Source: Neomegalonema sp. (GTDB lineage Bacteria; Pseudomonadota; Alphaproteobacteria; Rhodobacterales; Rhodobacteraceae). From it: a DNA stretch of 64,000 nucleotides. The first letter of the stretch is position 1; each line of letters begins with the position of its first letter. The DNA lies in assembly GCA_022760435.1 (NCBI GenBank), contig JALEFY010000005.1:124001-188000 (forward strand), written 5' to 3'. Made by a program: the position numbers and the translations under genes. Below, piece after piece: positions 40,950 through 49,441 of the stretch. The notes below the pieces were generated by a model. The model was not told the DNA's origin, ran no database searches, and saw only the letters and a list, made by a program, of their open reading frames with translations.

Positions 40950-41537
40950 ATGTCGGGCGAAAACGGATCGAACCAGCAGAACACCGAGCAGCGCCGCGCT
41001 CAGAACGTGCGCCGCACGACCTTGCGCGCTGTGGGGCTGGTCCTGTTCATGGTCGGGCTCTCCTTTGCTTCCGTCCCGCTCTATGACGCGTTCTGCCGCG
41101 TCACCGGTTGGGGAGGCACGACCCAGCAAGCCGATAGCGCGCCAGAGCAAATGTCCGAGCGGACCGTGATCGTGCGCTTTGATGCGAATGTGAACCGGGC
41201 GCTTCCCTGGAAGTTTGAGCCGGTCCAGCGCCAGATGACCGTCCATATCGGGGAAACCGGGCTGGCCTTCTATCGCGCGACCAATAACAGCGATCAGCCG
41301 ATCACGGGAACGGCGGCCTTCAACGTCACCCCCTATGAGGTCGGCAGCTATTTCACGAAGATCGACTGCTTCTGCTTTACCGAGCAGACTTTGCAGCCGG
41401 GCGAGACGGTCGAGATGCCGGTGACCTTTTATGTCGACCCGGAAATGCTTGATGACCCGGAGCGGCGCGACACCTCTGTCATCACCCTGTCCTACACGTT
41501 TTATCGTCAGGACAAGCAGGCGGCGGTTGCGGAGTAG
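40950..41537 (+). CDS. ctaG: Cytochrome c oxidase assembly protein CtaG/Cox11
   Basis: Cox11-type copper chaperone that delivers Cu(I) to the CuB site of subunit I. The 195-residue protein has one N-terminal membrane helix (about 24-45), LYDAFCRVTGWGGTT in the linker and a periplasmic immunoglobulin-like domain with the Cu-binding CFCF motif in DCFCFTEQTL. ATG 40950 with AAGGAAAG five bases upstream is preferred to the GTG at 40935. Confidence 0.95.
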   Translation: MSGENGSNQQNTEQRRAQNVRRTTLRAVGLVLFMVGLSFASVPLYDAFCRVTGWGGTTQQADSAPEQMSERTVIVRFDANVNRALPWKFEPVQRQMTVHIGETGLAFYRATNNSDQPITGTAAFNVTPYEVGSYFTKIDCFCFTEQTLQPGETVEMPVTFYVDPEMLDDPERRDTSVITLSYTFYRQDKQAAVAE

Positions 41538-41683
41538 TCGAGAGAAAACCCCACCCCGACAACGCGGCGCGTTCGGGGCGGGCGAGAGTTTGGAACTGAC
41601 AAAAGTTGGGACTGAGAGTTTGGCGCAAGAAAAGCTGCATCAGCGGCAAACAATGCGCGTAACTGGTTAGGCGGAGGACGCAA

Positions 41684-42502
41684 ATGGCGGACCATAAACA
41701 ACACGACTATCATATCGTTGACCCGAGCCCCTGGCCGATGCTGGCATCGCTTGGCACCTTTGCCATGCTGGGCGGCATGGTGCTTTACATGCATGGCAGC
41801 GGCCCCTGGGTCGCGCTGGCCGGCCTCGCGCTCATTCTCTACGTCATGTATGCGTGGTGGGCCGATGTGGTGAAGGAATCGCATGCTGGCGAGCACACCC
41901 CCGTAGTGCGCATCGGCCTGCGCTACGGCGTGATCCTGTTCATCATCTCCGAAGTGATGTTCTTCGTCGCCTGGTTCTGGAGCTATTTCAAACACTTCTT
42001 CTACCCGATGATGGGAGCGGACGGCTTCTCAGGTGTCGGCGGCGTCGACGGCGTGTTCCCGCCGGAAGGGATCCAACTGGTCGACCCGTGGCATTTGCCG
42101 CTGCTCAACACCTTGATCCTGCTGACTTCGGGCTGCGCGGTAACCTGGGCGCACCACGCGATCATGGAGAATGACCGCAAGGGCCTGATCAACGGTCTTG
42201 CGATCGCGGTGGTGCTCGGGATGATCTTCACGGCTGTTCAGGCCTATGAATATTACGAGATCGCCTTCTCGTTCAGCGAGAATGTCTATGCCAACAACTT
42301 CTTCATGGCGACGGGCTTTCATGGCTTCCATGTGATTGTCGGCACGATCTTCCTGGCAATCTGCCTGATCCGGGCGATCCGCGGCCACTTCTCGGCCGAA
42401 GCGCATGTCGGGTTTGAAGCGGCAGCCTGGTACTGGCACTTCGTTGACGTGGTGTGGCTGTTCCTGTTCTTTGCGATCTATGTGGGTAGCTGGTACGCCT
42501 GA
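41684..42502 (+). CDS. coxC: Cytochrome c oxidase subunit III
   Basis: Subunit III, which binds lipid and sustains proton-uptake stability of the aa3 oxidase. The 272-residue protein has seven hydrophobic helices; the conserved Glu is in [18 protein letters not shown], and [11 protein letters not shown] and [14 protein letters not shown] close the protein. The 146 bases between ctaG and this gene are less compact than the rest of the cluster, and a separate promoter is possible. A strong terminator follows. Confidence 0.97.
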   Translation: MADHKQHDYHIVDPSPWPMLASLGTFAMLGGMVLYMHGSGPWVALAGLALILYVMYAWWADVVKESHAGEHTPVVRIGLRYGVILFIISEVMFFVAWFWSYFKHFFYPMMGADGFSGVGGVDGVFPPEGIQLVDPWHLPLLNTLILLTSGCAVTWAHHAIMENDRKGLINGLAIAVVLGMIFTAVQAYEYYEIAFSFSENVYANNFFMATGFHGFHVIVGTIFLAICLIRAIRGHFSAEAHVGFEAAAWYWHFVDVVWLFLFFAIYVGSWYA

Positions 42503-42531
42503 TCGCGCGCAACGCTATGCACGAAAAAAGG

Positions 42532-42557
42532 AGCCCCGCCGCTGCGCGGGGCTTTTT
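42532..42557 (+). terminator. Rho-independent terminator after coxC
   Basis: AGCCCCGC (42532-42539) pairs with GCGGGGCT (42546-42553) around a six-base loop, followed by a T run. An A run precedes it, so it may work in both directions. It lies 29 bases after the coxC stop and 23 bases before SURF1, separating the two units. Confidence 0.88.
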
Positions 42558-42580
42558 CATGACAGCCGAGGAGCATTGCC

Positions 42581-43270
42581 ATGCAAGGGCTTGGCCGGTG
42601 GGTATTTCTGGTTTTGGTGGGCTTGGGCGGGACCGCTGTCCTGGTCTCTCTGGGCCTTTGGCAAGTGGGTCGCCACGAACAGGCGCTTGAGAAACAGGCG
42701 GCGCTGGAGGAGCGGATGAGCGCGCCTCCCGTCACGGTCACCGGCGCCGAGCGCGAGCAGACCGACCATTTCCGCCGCGCGCAGGCCGTCGGGCGCTTCA
42801 TCCCCGAGGCAGAGCCGATCCGGTTCTTTGCCTCGCTCAAACCTTTCGGCCCCGGCGAGCGCCTCGTCGCGCCTTTCGTCCTTGAGAACGGCACCAGGAT
42901 CCTGGTCGATCGCGGCTTCGTCCCGCAATTGAGCAAGGAGAGCTTCACCCCGCCCAGCGTCGAGCAGCGGTTGGAAGGGGTGCTGCGCTGGCCGAATGAA
43001 GCCTCCAGCTTCACGCCCGCGCCCAACCCGGCGCAAAGGCTGTGGTTCGCCCGCGACGTGCCGAGCATGGCCGCGGCGCTGGATACGCAGGAAATTTTGC
43101 TGGTGCTCTCGCCCAGCCCGCAAGATGAGGGCTTCCCGCGTCCGATGGCGGCGCAGATCGGGCAATCGGTCGATCATCGCGGCTATGCGATCACCTGGTT
43201 TTCGCTGGCGGTGATTTGGCTGGCCATGACGGTTTATCTGATGCAAAGAACCGCGCGTAGATCCGGATAG
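42581..43270 (+). CDS. SURF1-family oxidase assembly protein
   Basis: A 229-residue SURF1/Shy1 homologue that helps insert heme A into oxidase subunit I. Two membrane helices (about 8-28 and 200-220) flank a periplasmic domain. The family segment GLGxWQ appears as SLGLWQVGRHE, and RILVDRGFVPQ and YAITWFSLAVIWLAMTVYLM are typical. GAGGAG lies 8 bases before the ATG. It follows a terminator, so it may need its own promoter or read-through. Confidence 0.93.
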   Translation: MQGLGRWVFLVLVGLGGTAVLVSLGLWQVGRHEQALEKQAALEERMSAPPVTVTGAEREQTDHFRRAQAVGRFIPEAEPIRFFASLKPFGPGERLVAPFVLENGTRILVDRGFVPQLSKESFTPPSVEQRLEGVLRWPNEASSFTPAPNPAQRLWFARDVPSMAAALDTQEILLVLSPSPQDEGFPRPMAAQIGQSVDHRGYAITWFSLAVIWLAMTVYLMQRTARRSG

Positions 43271-43291
43271 CGGCGGTAACGGGAGAGCCTC

Positions 43292-44698
43292 ATGCACTAT
43301 GTCAGCACGCGCGGCACGGCGCCGGTCCTGAATTTCGAAGAGACCATGCTCGCCGGTCTGGCGCGCGATGGCGGGCTCTATGTGCCGCAAAGCTGGCCGG
43401 TCCTGTCCTTTGAGACCATCGCCAGCTTTGCCGGTAAAAGCTATGAACAAGTCGCACAGGCGGTGATCGCGCCCTATCTGGCCGAGACCTATGACGCTGC
43501 GACGCTCGAGCGGTTGATCCGCGATGCCTACGCGCATTTCGAGCATCCCGCGCGCGCCCCGCTGATTCAGATCGGCAACAATGAATGGGTGATGGAACTG
43601 CATCGCGGCGGGACCCTGGCCTTCAAGGACTTCGCGATGAAGCTCATCGGCCAGATGTTCGAGGAGACCCTGACCCGGCGCGGCGAGCGGGTGACGATCA
43701 TCGGTGCCACTTCCGGCGATACCGGCTCGGCCGCGATCGAGGCGTTTCGCGGGCTCGATGCGGTGGATGTCTTCATCCTGTTTCCGCATGGCCGGGTCTC
43801 GGAAGTGCAGCGCCGGCAGATGACGACGCCCGCCGATGCCAATGTGCATGCGCTGGCCATCGAGGGCTCGTTCGACGATTGCCAGGCGCTGGTCAAGGCG
43901 ATGTTCAACGACCATGCGTTTCGCGATGCGCAAAAGCTGGCGGCGGTCAACTCGATCAACTGGGCGCGGGTGCTGGCGCAGGTGGTCTATTACTTCACCG
44001 CCGCGGTCTCGCTGGGCGCGCCGCATCGCAAGGTCAGCTTCAGCGTGCCGACCGGCAATTTCGGCGATATCTTTGCCGGCTGGGTGGCCAAGCAGATGGG
44101 CTTGCCGATCGATCGGCTGATCATCGCCACCAATGAGAACGACATCCTGCATCGCTGCCTGAGCACTGGCGAATATGCGGTGAGCGGGGTCAAGCGCACC
44201 TCGGCGCCGAGCATGGATATCCAGGTCTCGTCGAATTTCGAACGGGCGCTGTTCGACGCTTATGGCCGCGATGCGAGCGCCATTCGCGGCTTGATGGAGA
44301 GCCTCAAGCAAAGCGGCGCCTTCACCCTGAGCGAAACGGCGCTGGCCACGCTGCGAGAGGATTTCGACAGTGCCCGCGTAAGCGAGGATGAGGTGAGCCA
44401 CACCATCCGCGACGTGCATCACGCGGCGCATTATCTGCTCGACACCCATAGCGCGATCGGGGTGCATGCCGCCCGCCAGCGCCGGGCTTCCGGAGAGCTC
44501 GACCCGTCTGTGCCGATGATCTGCCTTGGCTGCGCGCATGCCGCCAAGTTCCCCGACGCGGTGGCTGCCGCGACCGGTATACGCCCGGCGCTGCCACCCG
44601 CGCTTGCGGATCTGCTGGAGCGCGAGGAGCGGATGCAGGTCCTGCCCAATGATCTTGCCGCGCTACAGTCCCATATCAGCGGCAAAACCGAAAGCTGA
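43292..44698 (+). CDS. threonine synthase thrC: Threonine synthase
   Basis: ThrC makes threonine from O-phosphohomoserine with pyridoxal phosphate. The 468-residue enzyme is of the longer class. The PLP Lys is Lys112 in LAFKDFAMK, and GATSGDTGSAAIEAFRG and the phosphate loop PTGNFGD are clear. An aspartate-kinase/homoserine link is not in the window. The ATG at 43292 follows GGGAG; the gene lies 21 bases after SURF1. Confidence 0.96.
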   Translation: MHYVSTRGTAPVLNFEETMLAGLARDGGLYVPQSWPVLSFETIASFAGKSYEQVAQAVIAPYLAETYDAATLERLIRDAYAHFEHPARAPLIQIGNNEWVMELHRGGTLAFKDFAMKLIGQMFEETLTRRGERVTIIGATSGDTGSAAIEAFRGLDAVDVFILFPHGRVSEVQRRQMTTPADANVHALAIEGSFDDCQALVKAMFNDHAFRDAQKLAAVNSINWARVLAQVVYYFTAAVSLGAPHRKVSFSVPTGNFGDIFAGWVAKQMGLPIDRLIIATNENDILHRCLSTGEYAVSGVKRTSAPSMDIQVSSNFERALFDAYGRDASAIRGLMESLKQSGAFTLSETALATLREDFDSARVSEDEVSHTIRDVHHAAHYLLDTHSAIGVHAARQRRASGELDPSVPMICLGCAHAAKFPDAVAAATGIRPALPPALADLLEREERMQVLPNDLAALQSHISGKTES

Positions 44699-44777
44699 CG
44701 AAATCGGCTCGACTTTGCCAAATTTGCGTAAAAAGATACTGGGCCAGGCATTTACCACCTGATCCGAAGACGAAGAA

Positions 44778-46082
44778 GTGAGAGAAAGAGTGACAACCGA
44801 GCCGTTCCTGCCGCCCGAGCCGCAGATCCAGATCACCACGCTGCCTTGCGGCGTGCGGGTGGTGACCGACAGCATGCCTGGCCTTGCCTCGACCACGCTG
44901 GGGATCTGGGTGGCGGCCGGATCGCGGCATGAGACGGAGCCCGAAAACGGGCTCGCGCATTTTCTCGAGCACATGGCCTTCAAGGGCACGCATCAGCGCA
45001 GCGCTCGGCAGATTGCCGAAGAGATCGAGGATGTCGGCGGCTATCTCAACGCCTATACCTCGCGCGAGGCGACGGCCTATTACGCACGGGTGCTGGCCGA
45101 GGACAGCCCGCGCGCGCTGGATCTGCTCGGGGATATCCTGCGCAACCCGGTCTTTAACGCCGAGGATATCGAGGTCGAGCGCGGCGTGATCTTGCAGGAG
45201 ATCGGCCAGTGCCATGACACGCCCGACGATGTCGTCTTCGACTGGGCGCAAGAATGCGCCTATCCCGATCAGGCGATGGGCCGCCCGATCCTCGGACCCT
45301 CGACCAATATCGCAGCATTTCAGCGTGATGCGCTCGAAGGGTTCATGCGCCGCCGTTATGCGCCCGATCGGATGATCGTCGCCGCCGCCGGCGCCATCGA
45401 CCACGACAGCTTTGCCGCGCTGGTCAAGGAGCGCTTTGCCGGGATCGGCTGCTTCGATGGTGGCGGCTCGGATGCGGCGCGCTATGTCGGCGGCGAGCAC
45501 CGGGTCGAGAAAGACCTCGAACAGGCGCATCTGGTGCTTGGCTTTGAGGCGCCGAGCTATCGCGACCCGGATTTCTTCGCGGCGCAGATCTATGCCACGG
45601 TGCTGGGCGGGGGCATGTCCTCGCGCTTGTTCCAGGAGGTGCGCGAGCAGCGCGGGCTCTGCTATACGATCTCCGCCTCTCCGGCCCATTACGCCGATAC
45701 CGGGATCCTGAGCATCTATGCCGGAACCGGCGGCGACCAGTTACGCGAGTTGATTGATGTATCGCTCGATCAGATGCGTAGCGTGGTGGATACGGTCAGC
45801 GATGCCGAGATTGCCCGCGCCCGCGCCCAGATCCGCGCCGGGCTGCTGATGGGGCTTGAGACGCCGTCCTCGCGGTGCGAGCGCCTGTCGCGCAGCCTCA
45901 TGGCCCATGGCCGGATCGTACCGGTCGCCGAGTTGCTCGAGAAGATCGACGCCGTCGACAAGGCCGCCATCGCGCGCTTTGGCGAGCAACTTCTCACCGG
46001 CAATCTGCCGACCCTAACCCTTTACGGACCGGTCGCCGCGGCGCATGGGGTGGAGGAAATCCAGGCTCGGCTCGCAGCGTAA
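44778..46082 (+). CDS. M16-family zinc metallopeptidase
   Basis: A 434-residue peptidase of the M16B group, related to the mitochondrial processing peptidase beta subunit. The inverted zinc motif HFLEH (His61, Glu64, His65) is intact, with the downstream Glu in the region VERGVILQEI. A second, inactive half follows, with GGGMSSRLFQEVREQRGLCY. No signal peptide is present. A GTG at 44790 is an alternative start. It sits between thrC and the GNAT gene as in related bacteria. Confidence 0.92.
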   Translation: MRERVTTEPFLPPEPQIQITTLPCGVRVVTDSMPGLASTTLGIWVAAGSRHETEPENGLAHFLEHMAFKGTHQRSARQIAEEIEDVGGYLNAYTSREATAYYARVLAEDSPRALDLLGDILRNPVFNAEDIEVERGVILQEIGQCHDTPDDVVFDWAQECAYPDQAMGRPILGPSTNIAAFQRDALEGFMRRRYAPDRMIVAAAGAIDHDSFAALVKERFAGIGCFDGGGSDAARYVGGEHRVEKDLEQAHLVLGFEAPSYRDPDFFAAQIYATVLGGGMSSRLFQEVREQRGLCYTISASPAHYADTGILSIYAGTGGDQLRELIDVSLDQMRSVVDTVSDAEIARARAQIRAGLLMGLETPSSRCERLSRSLMAHGRIVPVAELLEKIDAVDKAAIARFGEQLLTGNLPTLTLYGPVAAAHGVEEIQARLAA

Positions 46083-46104
46083 CCGGCGGCAGGGAGGCGA
46101 GATC

Positions 46105-46674
46105 GTGCTGTTTGCGAGGATCGCGCCGCCGATGCTCTATACCGAGCGGCTGCGCTTGCGCCCGCTGCGCCAGAGCGATTTCGCGCAATGGACCCGGCTG
46201 AGACGGAGCAATCAGAGCTTTCTGGCGCCCTGGGAGCCTGCCTGGCATTCCGATCACCTGAGCCCGGGCTCCTTTCGGCGTCGTGTGCGCTGGGCGGGGC
46301 GCGAGATCTCTGGCGGGCGCGCGGTGCCGCTGGGGATCTTCTATCACGAGACCGGGGCTCTGATCGGCGGGATCACCCTTGAGCATATTCGCCACGGGGC
46401 CGCGCAATCGGCGGCCTTGGGTTATTGGCTCGGGCGCGAGTTTACCGGCGCCGGGTTCATGACCGAAGCCTTGCAGGCCAGTGTTGCCTATGCCTTCGAC
46501 GATCTCGATCTGAGTCGGCTGGAGGCCGCCTGCCTGCCCGAAAACGCCCCCTCGCGCCGATTGCTCGAGCGCTGCGGCTTTCACGAGGAAGCCACGCTGA
46601 GCCATTATCTGCAAATCAACGGGGTCTGGCGCGATCATGTTCTCTATGAGCGGCGCCGATCCGACCGGATCTGA
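46105..46674 (+). CDS. GNAT N-acetyltransferase (RimJ/RimL-like)
   Basis: A 189-residue acetyltransferase with the RimJ-like opening TERLRLRPLRQSDF, the FLAPWEPAW segment, acetyl-CoA loop ALGYWLGREFTGAGFM and ending PENAPSRRLLERCGFH. Such enzymes acetylate N-termini of ribosomal proteins or small substrates; the target is unknown. GTG 46105 with GGGAGG seven bases upstream is chosen. A GTG or ATG further downstream (46132) is less likely. Confidence 0.88.
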   Translation: MLFARIAPPMLYTERLRLRPLRQSDFAQWTRLRRSNQSFLAPWEPAWHSDHLSPGSFRRRVRWAGREISGGRAVPLGIFYHETGALIGGITLEHIRHGAAQSAALGYWLGREFTGAGFMTEALQASVAYAFDDLDLSRLEAACLPENAPSRRLLERCGFHEEATLSHYLQINGVWRDHVLYERRRSDRI

Positions 46675-46680
46675 GCCGCG

Positions 46681-47331
46681 CTACAAGATCCCGATCTCGC
46701 GCGCGCCGTCATGCAGGCTGTCGGCAATCACATGCGCCAGCTCCCGGATCGCATCGCTCGGGGCAAGCAGATCGGGCACCTGCACCACAAGCATCCCGGC
46801 GGCATGAGCGGAGCGCACGCCGTTCTCGCTATCCTCGAAGGCCACGCAAGCCGCCGGATTGACCCCGAGCCGCTCGGCCGCCAACAGGAACACATCCGGC
46901 GCGGGTTTGCTGTTTTCGACCTCATCACCGAAAGCCATCGCCCCGAACACGGTCATCATCGCTGATGTTTCGAGCTTGGGGATCGCCTTGTGCTTGCGGC
47001 TAGAGGTGGCCAGAGCCAGCGGGATTTGCCTGGCCTGCAAGCTGCCGAGCAGATCATGCGCGCCGGGTTTGGTCGGGATGCCCTTCTGGTAGAGCGCCTC
47101 ACAAGCCGCATCCCAATGCGCCTCGAAGGTCTCGACACCGACGCGCCCCGCAAGCCCTTCATCCAGCCGCGAACGCCCGGCAACGCGATTGAGGCCCAGC
47201 AGGCTCTCGAAAAGCGCTCGCTCATGGGGCAGATCGAAGGCCGCGCAGGTTTGCTCGAAGGCGAGCCCAGCCAGCCGCTCGGTATCGAGCAGCGTGCCAT
47301 CCAGGTCGAAAATCACCGCCTCGAATTGCAT
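46681..47331 (-). CDS. HAD-family phosphatase
   Basis: A 216-residue HAD hydrolase of the phosphoglycolate/beta-phosphoglucomutase type. Motif I is FDLDGTLLDTE, motif II is the Ser/Thr in LALATSSRK, and the Lys of motif III is in KHKAIPKLE. Motif IV appears as CVAFEDSENG. The cap domain lies at about 18-80. Substrate unknown. ATG 47331 follows AAGGGA; the frame from 47349 overlaps pheA by four bases. Confidence 0.85.
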   Translation of the reverse strand: MQFEAVIFDLDGTLLDTERLAGLAFEQTCAAFDLPHERALFESLLGLNRVAGRSRLDEGLAGRVGVETFEAHWDAACEALYQKGIPTKPGAHDLLGSLQARQIPLALATSSRKHKAIPKLETSAMMTVFGAMAFGDEVENSKPAPDVFLLAAERLGVNPAACVAFEDSENGVRSAHAAGMLVVQVPDLLAPSDAIRELAHVIADSLHDGAREIGIL

Positions 47332-47345
47332 GGAGATCCCTTTCG

Positions 47346-48206
47346 TCAACGCCGTTCCGGGCTGGCCGGGTAAACGCCGAGCACCTTGAGATAGCTGGTG
47401 AAAAAGGCCAGTTCCTCCAGCGCGCGGGCGACCGCCGGATCATCCGGATGGCCTTCGATATCGGCATAGAACTGCGTCGCGGTGAACTGGCCGTCGATCA
47501 TGTAGCTCTCGAGCTTGACCATGTTCACGCCATTGGTGGCAAAGCCGCCCATCGCCTTGTAGAGCGCCGCCGGAATGTTGCGGACCCGAAAGACGAAGGT
47601 GGTGAGCGCAGGCCCGCCGAGCCGGTCCGCCTCGATCTTCTGCCGCGACGCGATCAGGAAGCGTGTCGTGTTGTGCTCGGCGTCCTCGATGTCATGCGCG
47701 AGGATCTTCAGCCCATAGATCTCAGCCGCCAGCGCCGAGCCGATCGCCGCCAGCCCCGGCTCTTTCGTCTGCGCGATATGTTTGGCCGAGCCTGCGGTAT
47801 CGGCTGCCGCGTGCGGGGTAATGCCGAGCTTCTCCAGAAAGCCCCGGCATTGTCCCAGCGCAACCGCGTGGCTCTCGGCGGTCTTGATCTCGTCGAGCGT
47901 CGCCTCTTGCTGGCCCATCAGTTGCAGCCGGATCCGAACGAAATGCTCGCCGATGATGTAGAGCCCGCTTTGCGGCAGCAGCGAATGGATATCGGCGACC
48001 CGACCATAGGTTGAATTTTCCACCGGCAGCATCGCCAGTTTGGCCTCGCCCTTTTGCACGGAGCGGATCGCATCCTGAAAACTCGCGCAAGGCAGGGGGG
48101 TCATGTCCGGATAGCACTCGACGCAGGCTTGATGCGAGAATGCCCCAAGCTCACCCTGAAAGGCGATGGTGGTATCGGGCGTTGATCCGGTTGGTGACAC
48201 GGTCAT
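47346..48206 (-). CDS. pheA: Prephenate dehydratase
   Basis: PheA makes phenylpyruvate from prephenate in phenylalanine synthesis. The 286-residue protein has the dehydratase domain (opening IAFQGELGAFSHQA; TRF motif in HNTTRFLIASR) and a C-terminal ACT domain with ESYMIDGQFTATQFYADIEGH, read here as ESYMIDGQF. There is no chorismate mutase part. The ATG at 48206 has AGGAAA five bases upstream; an in-frame ATG at 48230 is possible. Confidence 0.95.
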   Translation of the reverse strand: MTVSPTGSTPDTTIAFQGELGAFSHQACVECYPDMTPLPCASFQDAIRSVQKGEAKLAMLPVENSTYGRVADIHSLLPQSGLYIIGEHFVRIRLQLMGQQEATLDEIKTAESHAVALGQCRGFLEKLGITPHAAADTAGSAKHIAQTKEPGLAAIGSALAAEIYGLKILAHDIEDAEHNTTRFLIASRQKIEADRLGGPALTTFVFRVRNIPAALYKAMGGFATNGVNMVKLESYMIDGQFTATQFYADIEGHPDDPAVARALEELAFFTSYLKVLGVYPASPERR

Positions 48207-48522
48207 GGCGTTTCCTGCAGCTTTGGTCATGGCTCGGCGGAGAGGCGCGTCAGCGTGGCAAGGCGAGGCAGGGCAAGGGAGGGCATGGGGGCAGAACCGA
48301 GCCCTTGCCCCGTTCGCTCCCCCCCTTGCCCCCCTCGAAGCCCCCTCGGAGTCCCTTTGCCCCCCATGCGCGTTGACTTGTCGCAGTTTGCCTCACCGCT
48401 TGAGCAATATTCCGCGCTTATATGGATTGATGCGACGGGGGGGAAGTCGATAAAGACGTCTCGAGCAGAGCGCATCCGGGCGGATTCGCGCTTACTGAGA
48501 CGATTCGTAACGCGAGGCGGCA
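48207..48522. other. GC-skewed, repeat-rich divergent region between pheA and cycM
   Basis: These 316 bases separate two divergent genes and hold several self-complementary parts: GGGCAAGGG (48271-48279) against CCCTTGCCC (48302-48310), and a GCATGGGGGC stretch (48283-48292) that can face CCCCCCATGC (48359-48368). The first half of this block is G-rich and the second C-rich. A possible -35 TTGACT (48373-48378) has no clear -10. No open reading frame with support is seen. Confidence 0.5.
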
Positions 48523-49143
48523 ATGGACGGCTTTGAACTCAACAAATTTTTCGGCGCAATCTTCGGGGCGCTGATGCTGTTTTTCGGCCTGACCTTCCTG
48601 GTCGAAGGCATGTATTCCGACGGTCATCACGGTGGCGACCATCATGAGGCACTGGCCTTCGCGATGGAGATCGAGGGCGGTGAGGAAGAAGCCGTCGCCG
48701 AGGAAGCTCCGAGCCTGCCGGAACTGCTGGCACAGGCCGATGCCGACAAGGGCAAGAAGGTCTTCAACAAATGCAAGGGCTGCCACAAGGTTGAAAAGGG
48801 CGAGGGCAATTCCGTCGGCCCCGAGCTCTATGGCGTGATGGGACGTGACATCGCCTCCCATGCGGGCTTTGGCTATTCGGGCGTGCTCAGCGATAAGGCC
48901 GGCAACTGGACCTTTGAGGCAATGGACGCCTTCCTGACGGATCCGAAGGGCTGGGCACCGGGCACCGCGATGAGCTTTGCCGGCCTTTCCAAGCCAGAGC
49001 AACGCGCTGATCTGCTGGCCTTCCTGAACAGCAAGTCGGATGCGCCGATCGCCCTGCCTTCGGCTGATGCGGCTGAAGCGCCTGCGCAGAGCGAGACCAC
49101 CGATCACGAAGCGCCGAGCGAGCACTACGACGGCGCGCATTAA
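48523..49143 (+). CDS. cycM: Membrane-anchored cytochrome c (c552/CycM type)
   Basis: A 206-residue class I cytochrome c with an N-terminal uncleaved membrane anchor (about 8-28). A His/Glu-rich flexible tether (about 33-65) is followed by one heme site, CKGCH (Cys84, Cys87, His88), and the Met-ligand region PGTAMSFAG. The tail (about 170-206) is acidic and low-complexity. In related bacteria such proteins carry electrons from the bc1 complex to aa3 oxidase. The terminator at 49170 follows. Confidence 0.93.
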   Translation: MDGFELNKFFGAIFGALMLFFGLTFLVEGMYSDGHHGGDHHEALAFAMEIEGGEEEAVAEEAPSLPELLAQADADKGKKVFNKCKGCHKVEKGEGNSVGPELYGVMGRDIASHAGFGYSGVLSDKAGNWTFEAMDAFLTDPKGWAPGTAMSFAGLSKPEQRADLLAFLNSKSDAPIALPSADAAEAPAQSETTDHEAPSEHYDGAH

Positions 49144-49169
49144 ACGCGATCGACTGTGATGATCTTTGA

Positions 49170-49200
49170 GGGCTGCGCGATGGCGCGGCCCTTTTCTTTT
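49170..49200 (+). terminator. Rho-independent terminator after cycM
   Basis: GGGCTGCGC (49170-49178) pairs with GCGCGGCCC (49183-49191), with one T-G pair, around a GATG loop. TTTTCTTTT follows at 49192-49200. Confidence 0.88.
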
Positions 49201-49441
49201 GCGCCAACCGCGCCAACTTAAAACCCGAATGTGCCGGCGATGTTTATCGCGGCCCAAGTGACTGATCGAGTGGCTCACCATGTCGCTCACGCAGCTTTGC
49301 GCGATCGGGTCTCGACCGCGCCGCAATCGCGCGGTTAATCTGGAGCGAATTTGCGCATTGCAACAGCCCAGAGCCCGGACCGGGCGCGGGGCGGGCCTGC
49401 CAAACAGGGATTCCCGCCAGACAGGGATTGAGGAGACCGGA
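49201..49441. other. Leader region of the yej operon
   Basis: The 241 bases after the cycM terminator should hold the yejA promoter. A direct repeat of CAGGGATT in GCCAAACAGGGATT and GCCAGACAGGGATT lies at about 49398-49430, and a small GCCCG-GAC-CGGGC hairpin just before it. No -35/-10 pair, operator or RNA gene is convincing. Confidence 0.4.

Noticed and set aside
42557-44539. 660-residue minus-strand open frame under SURF1 and thrC
   Set aside because: Antisense to two genes with strong motifs, including the PLP lysine of threonine synthase; no domain seen.
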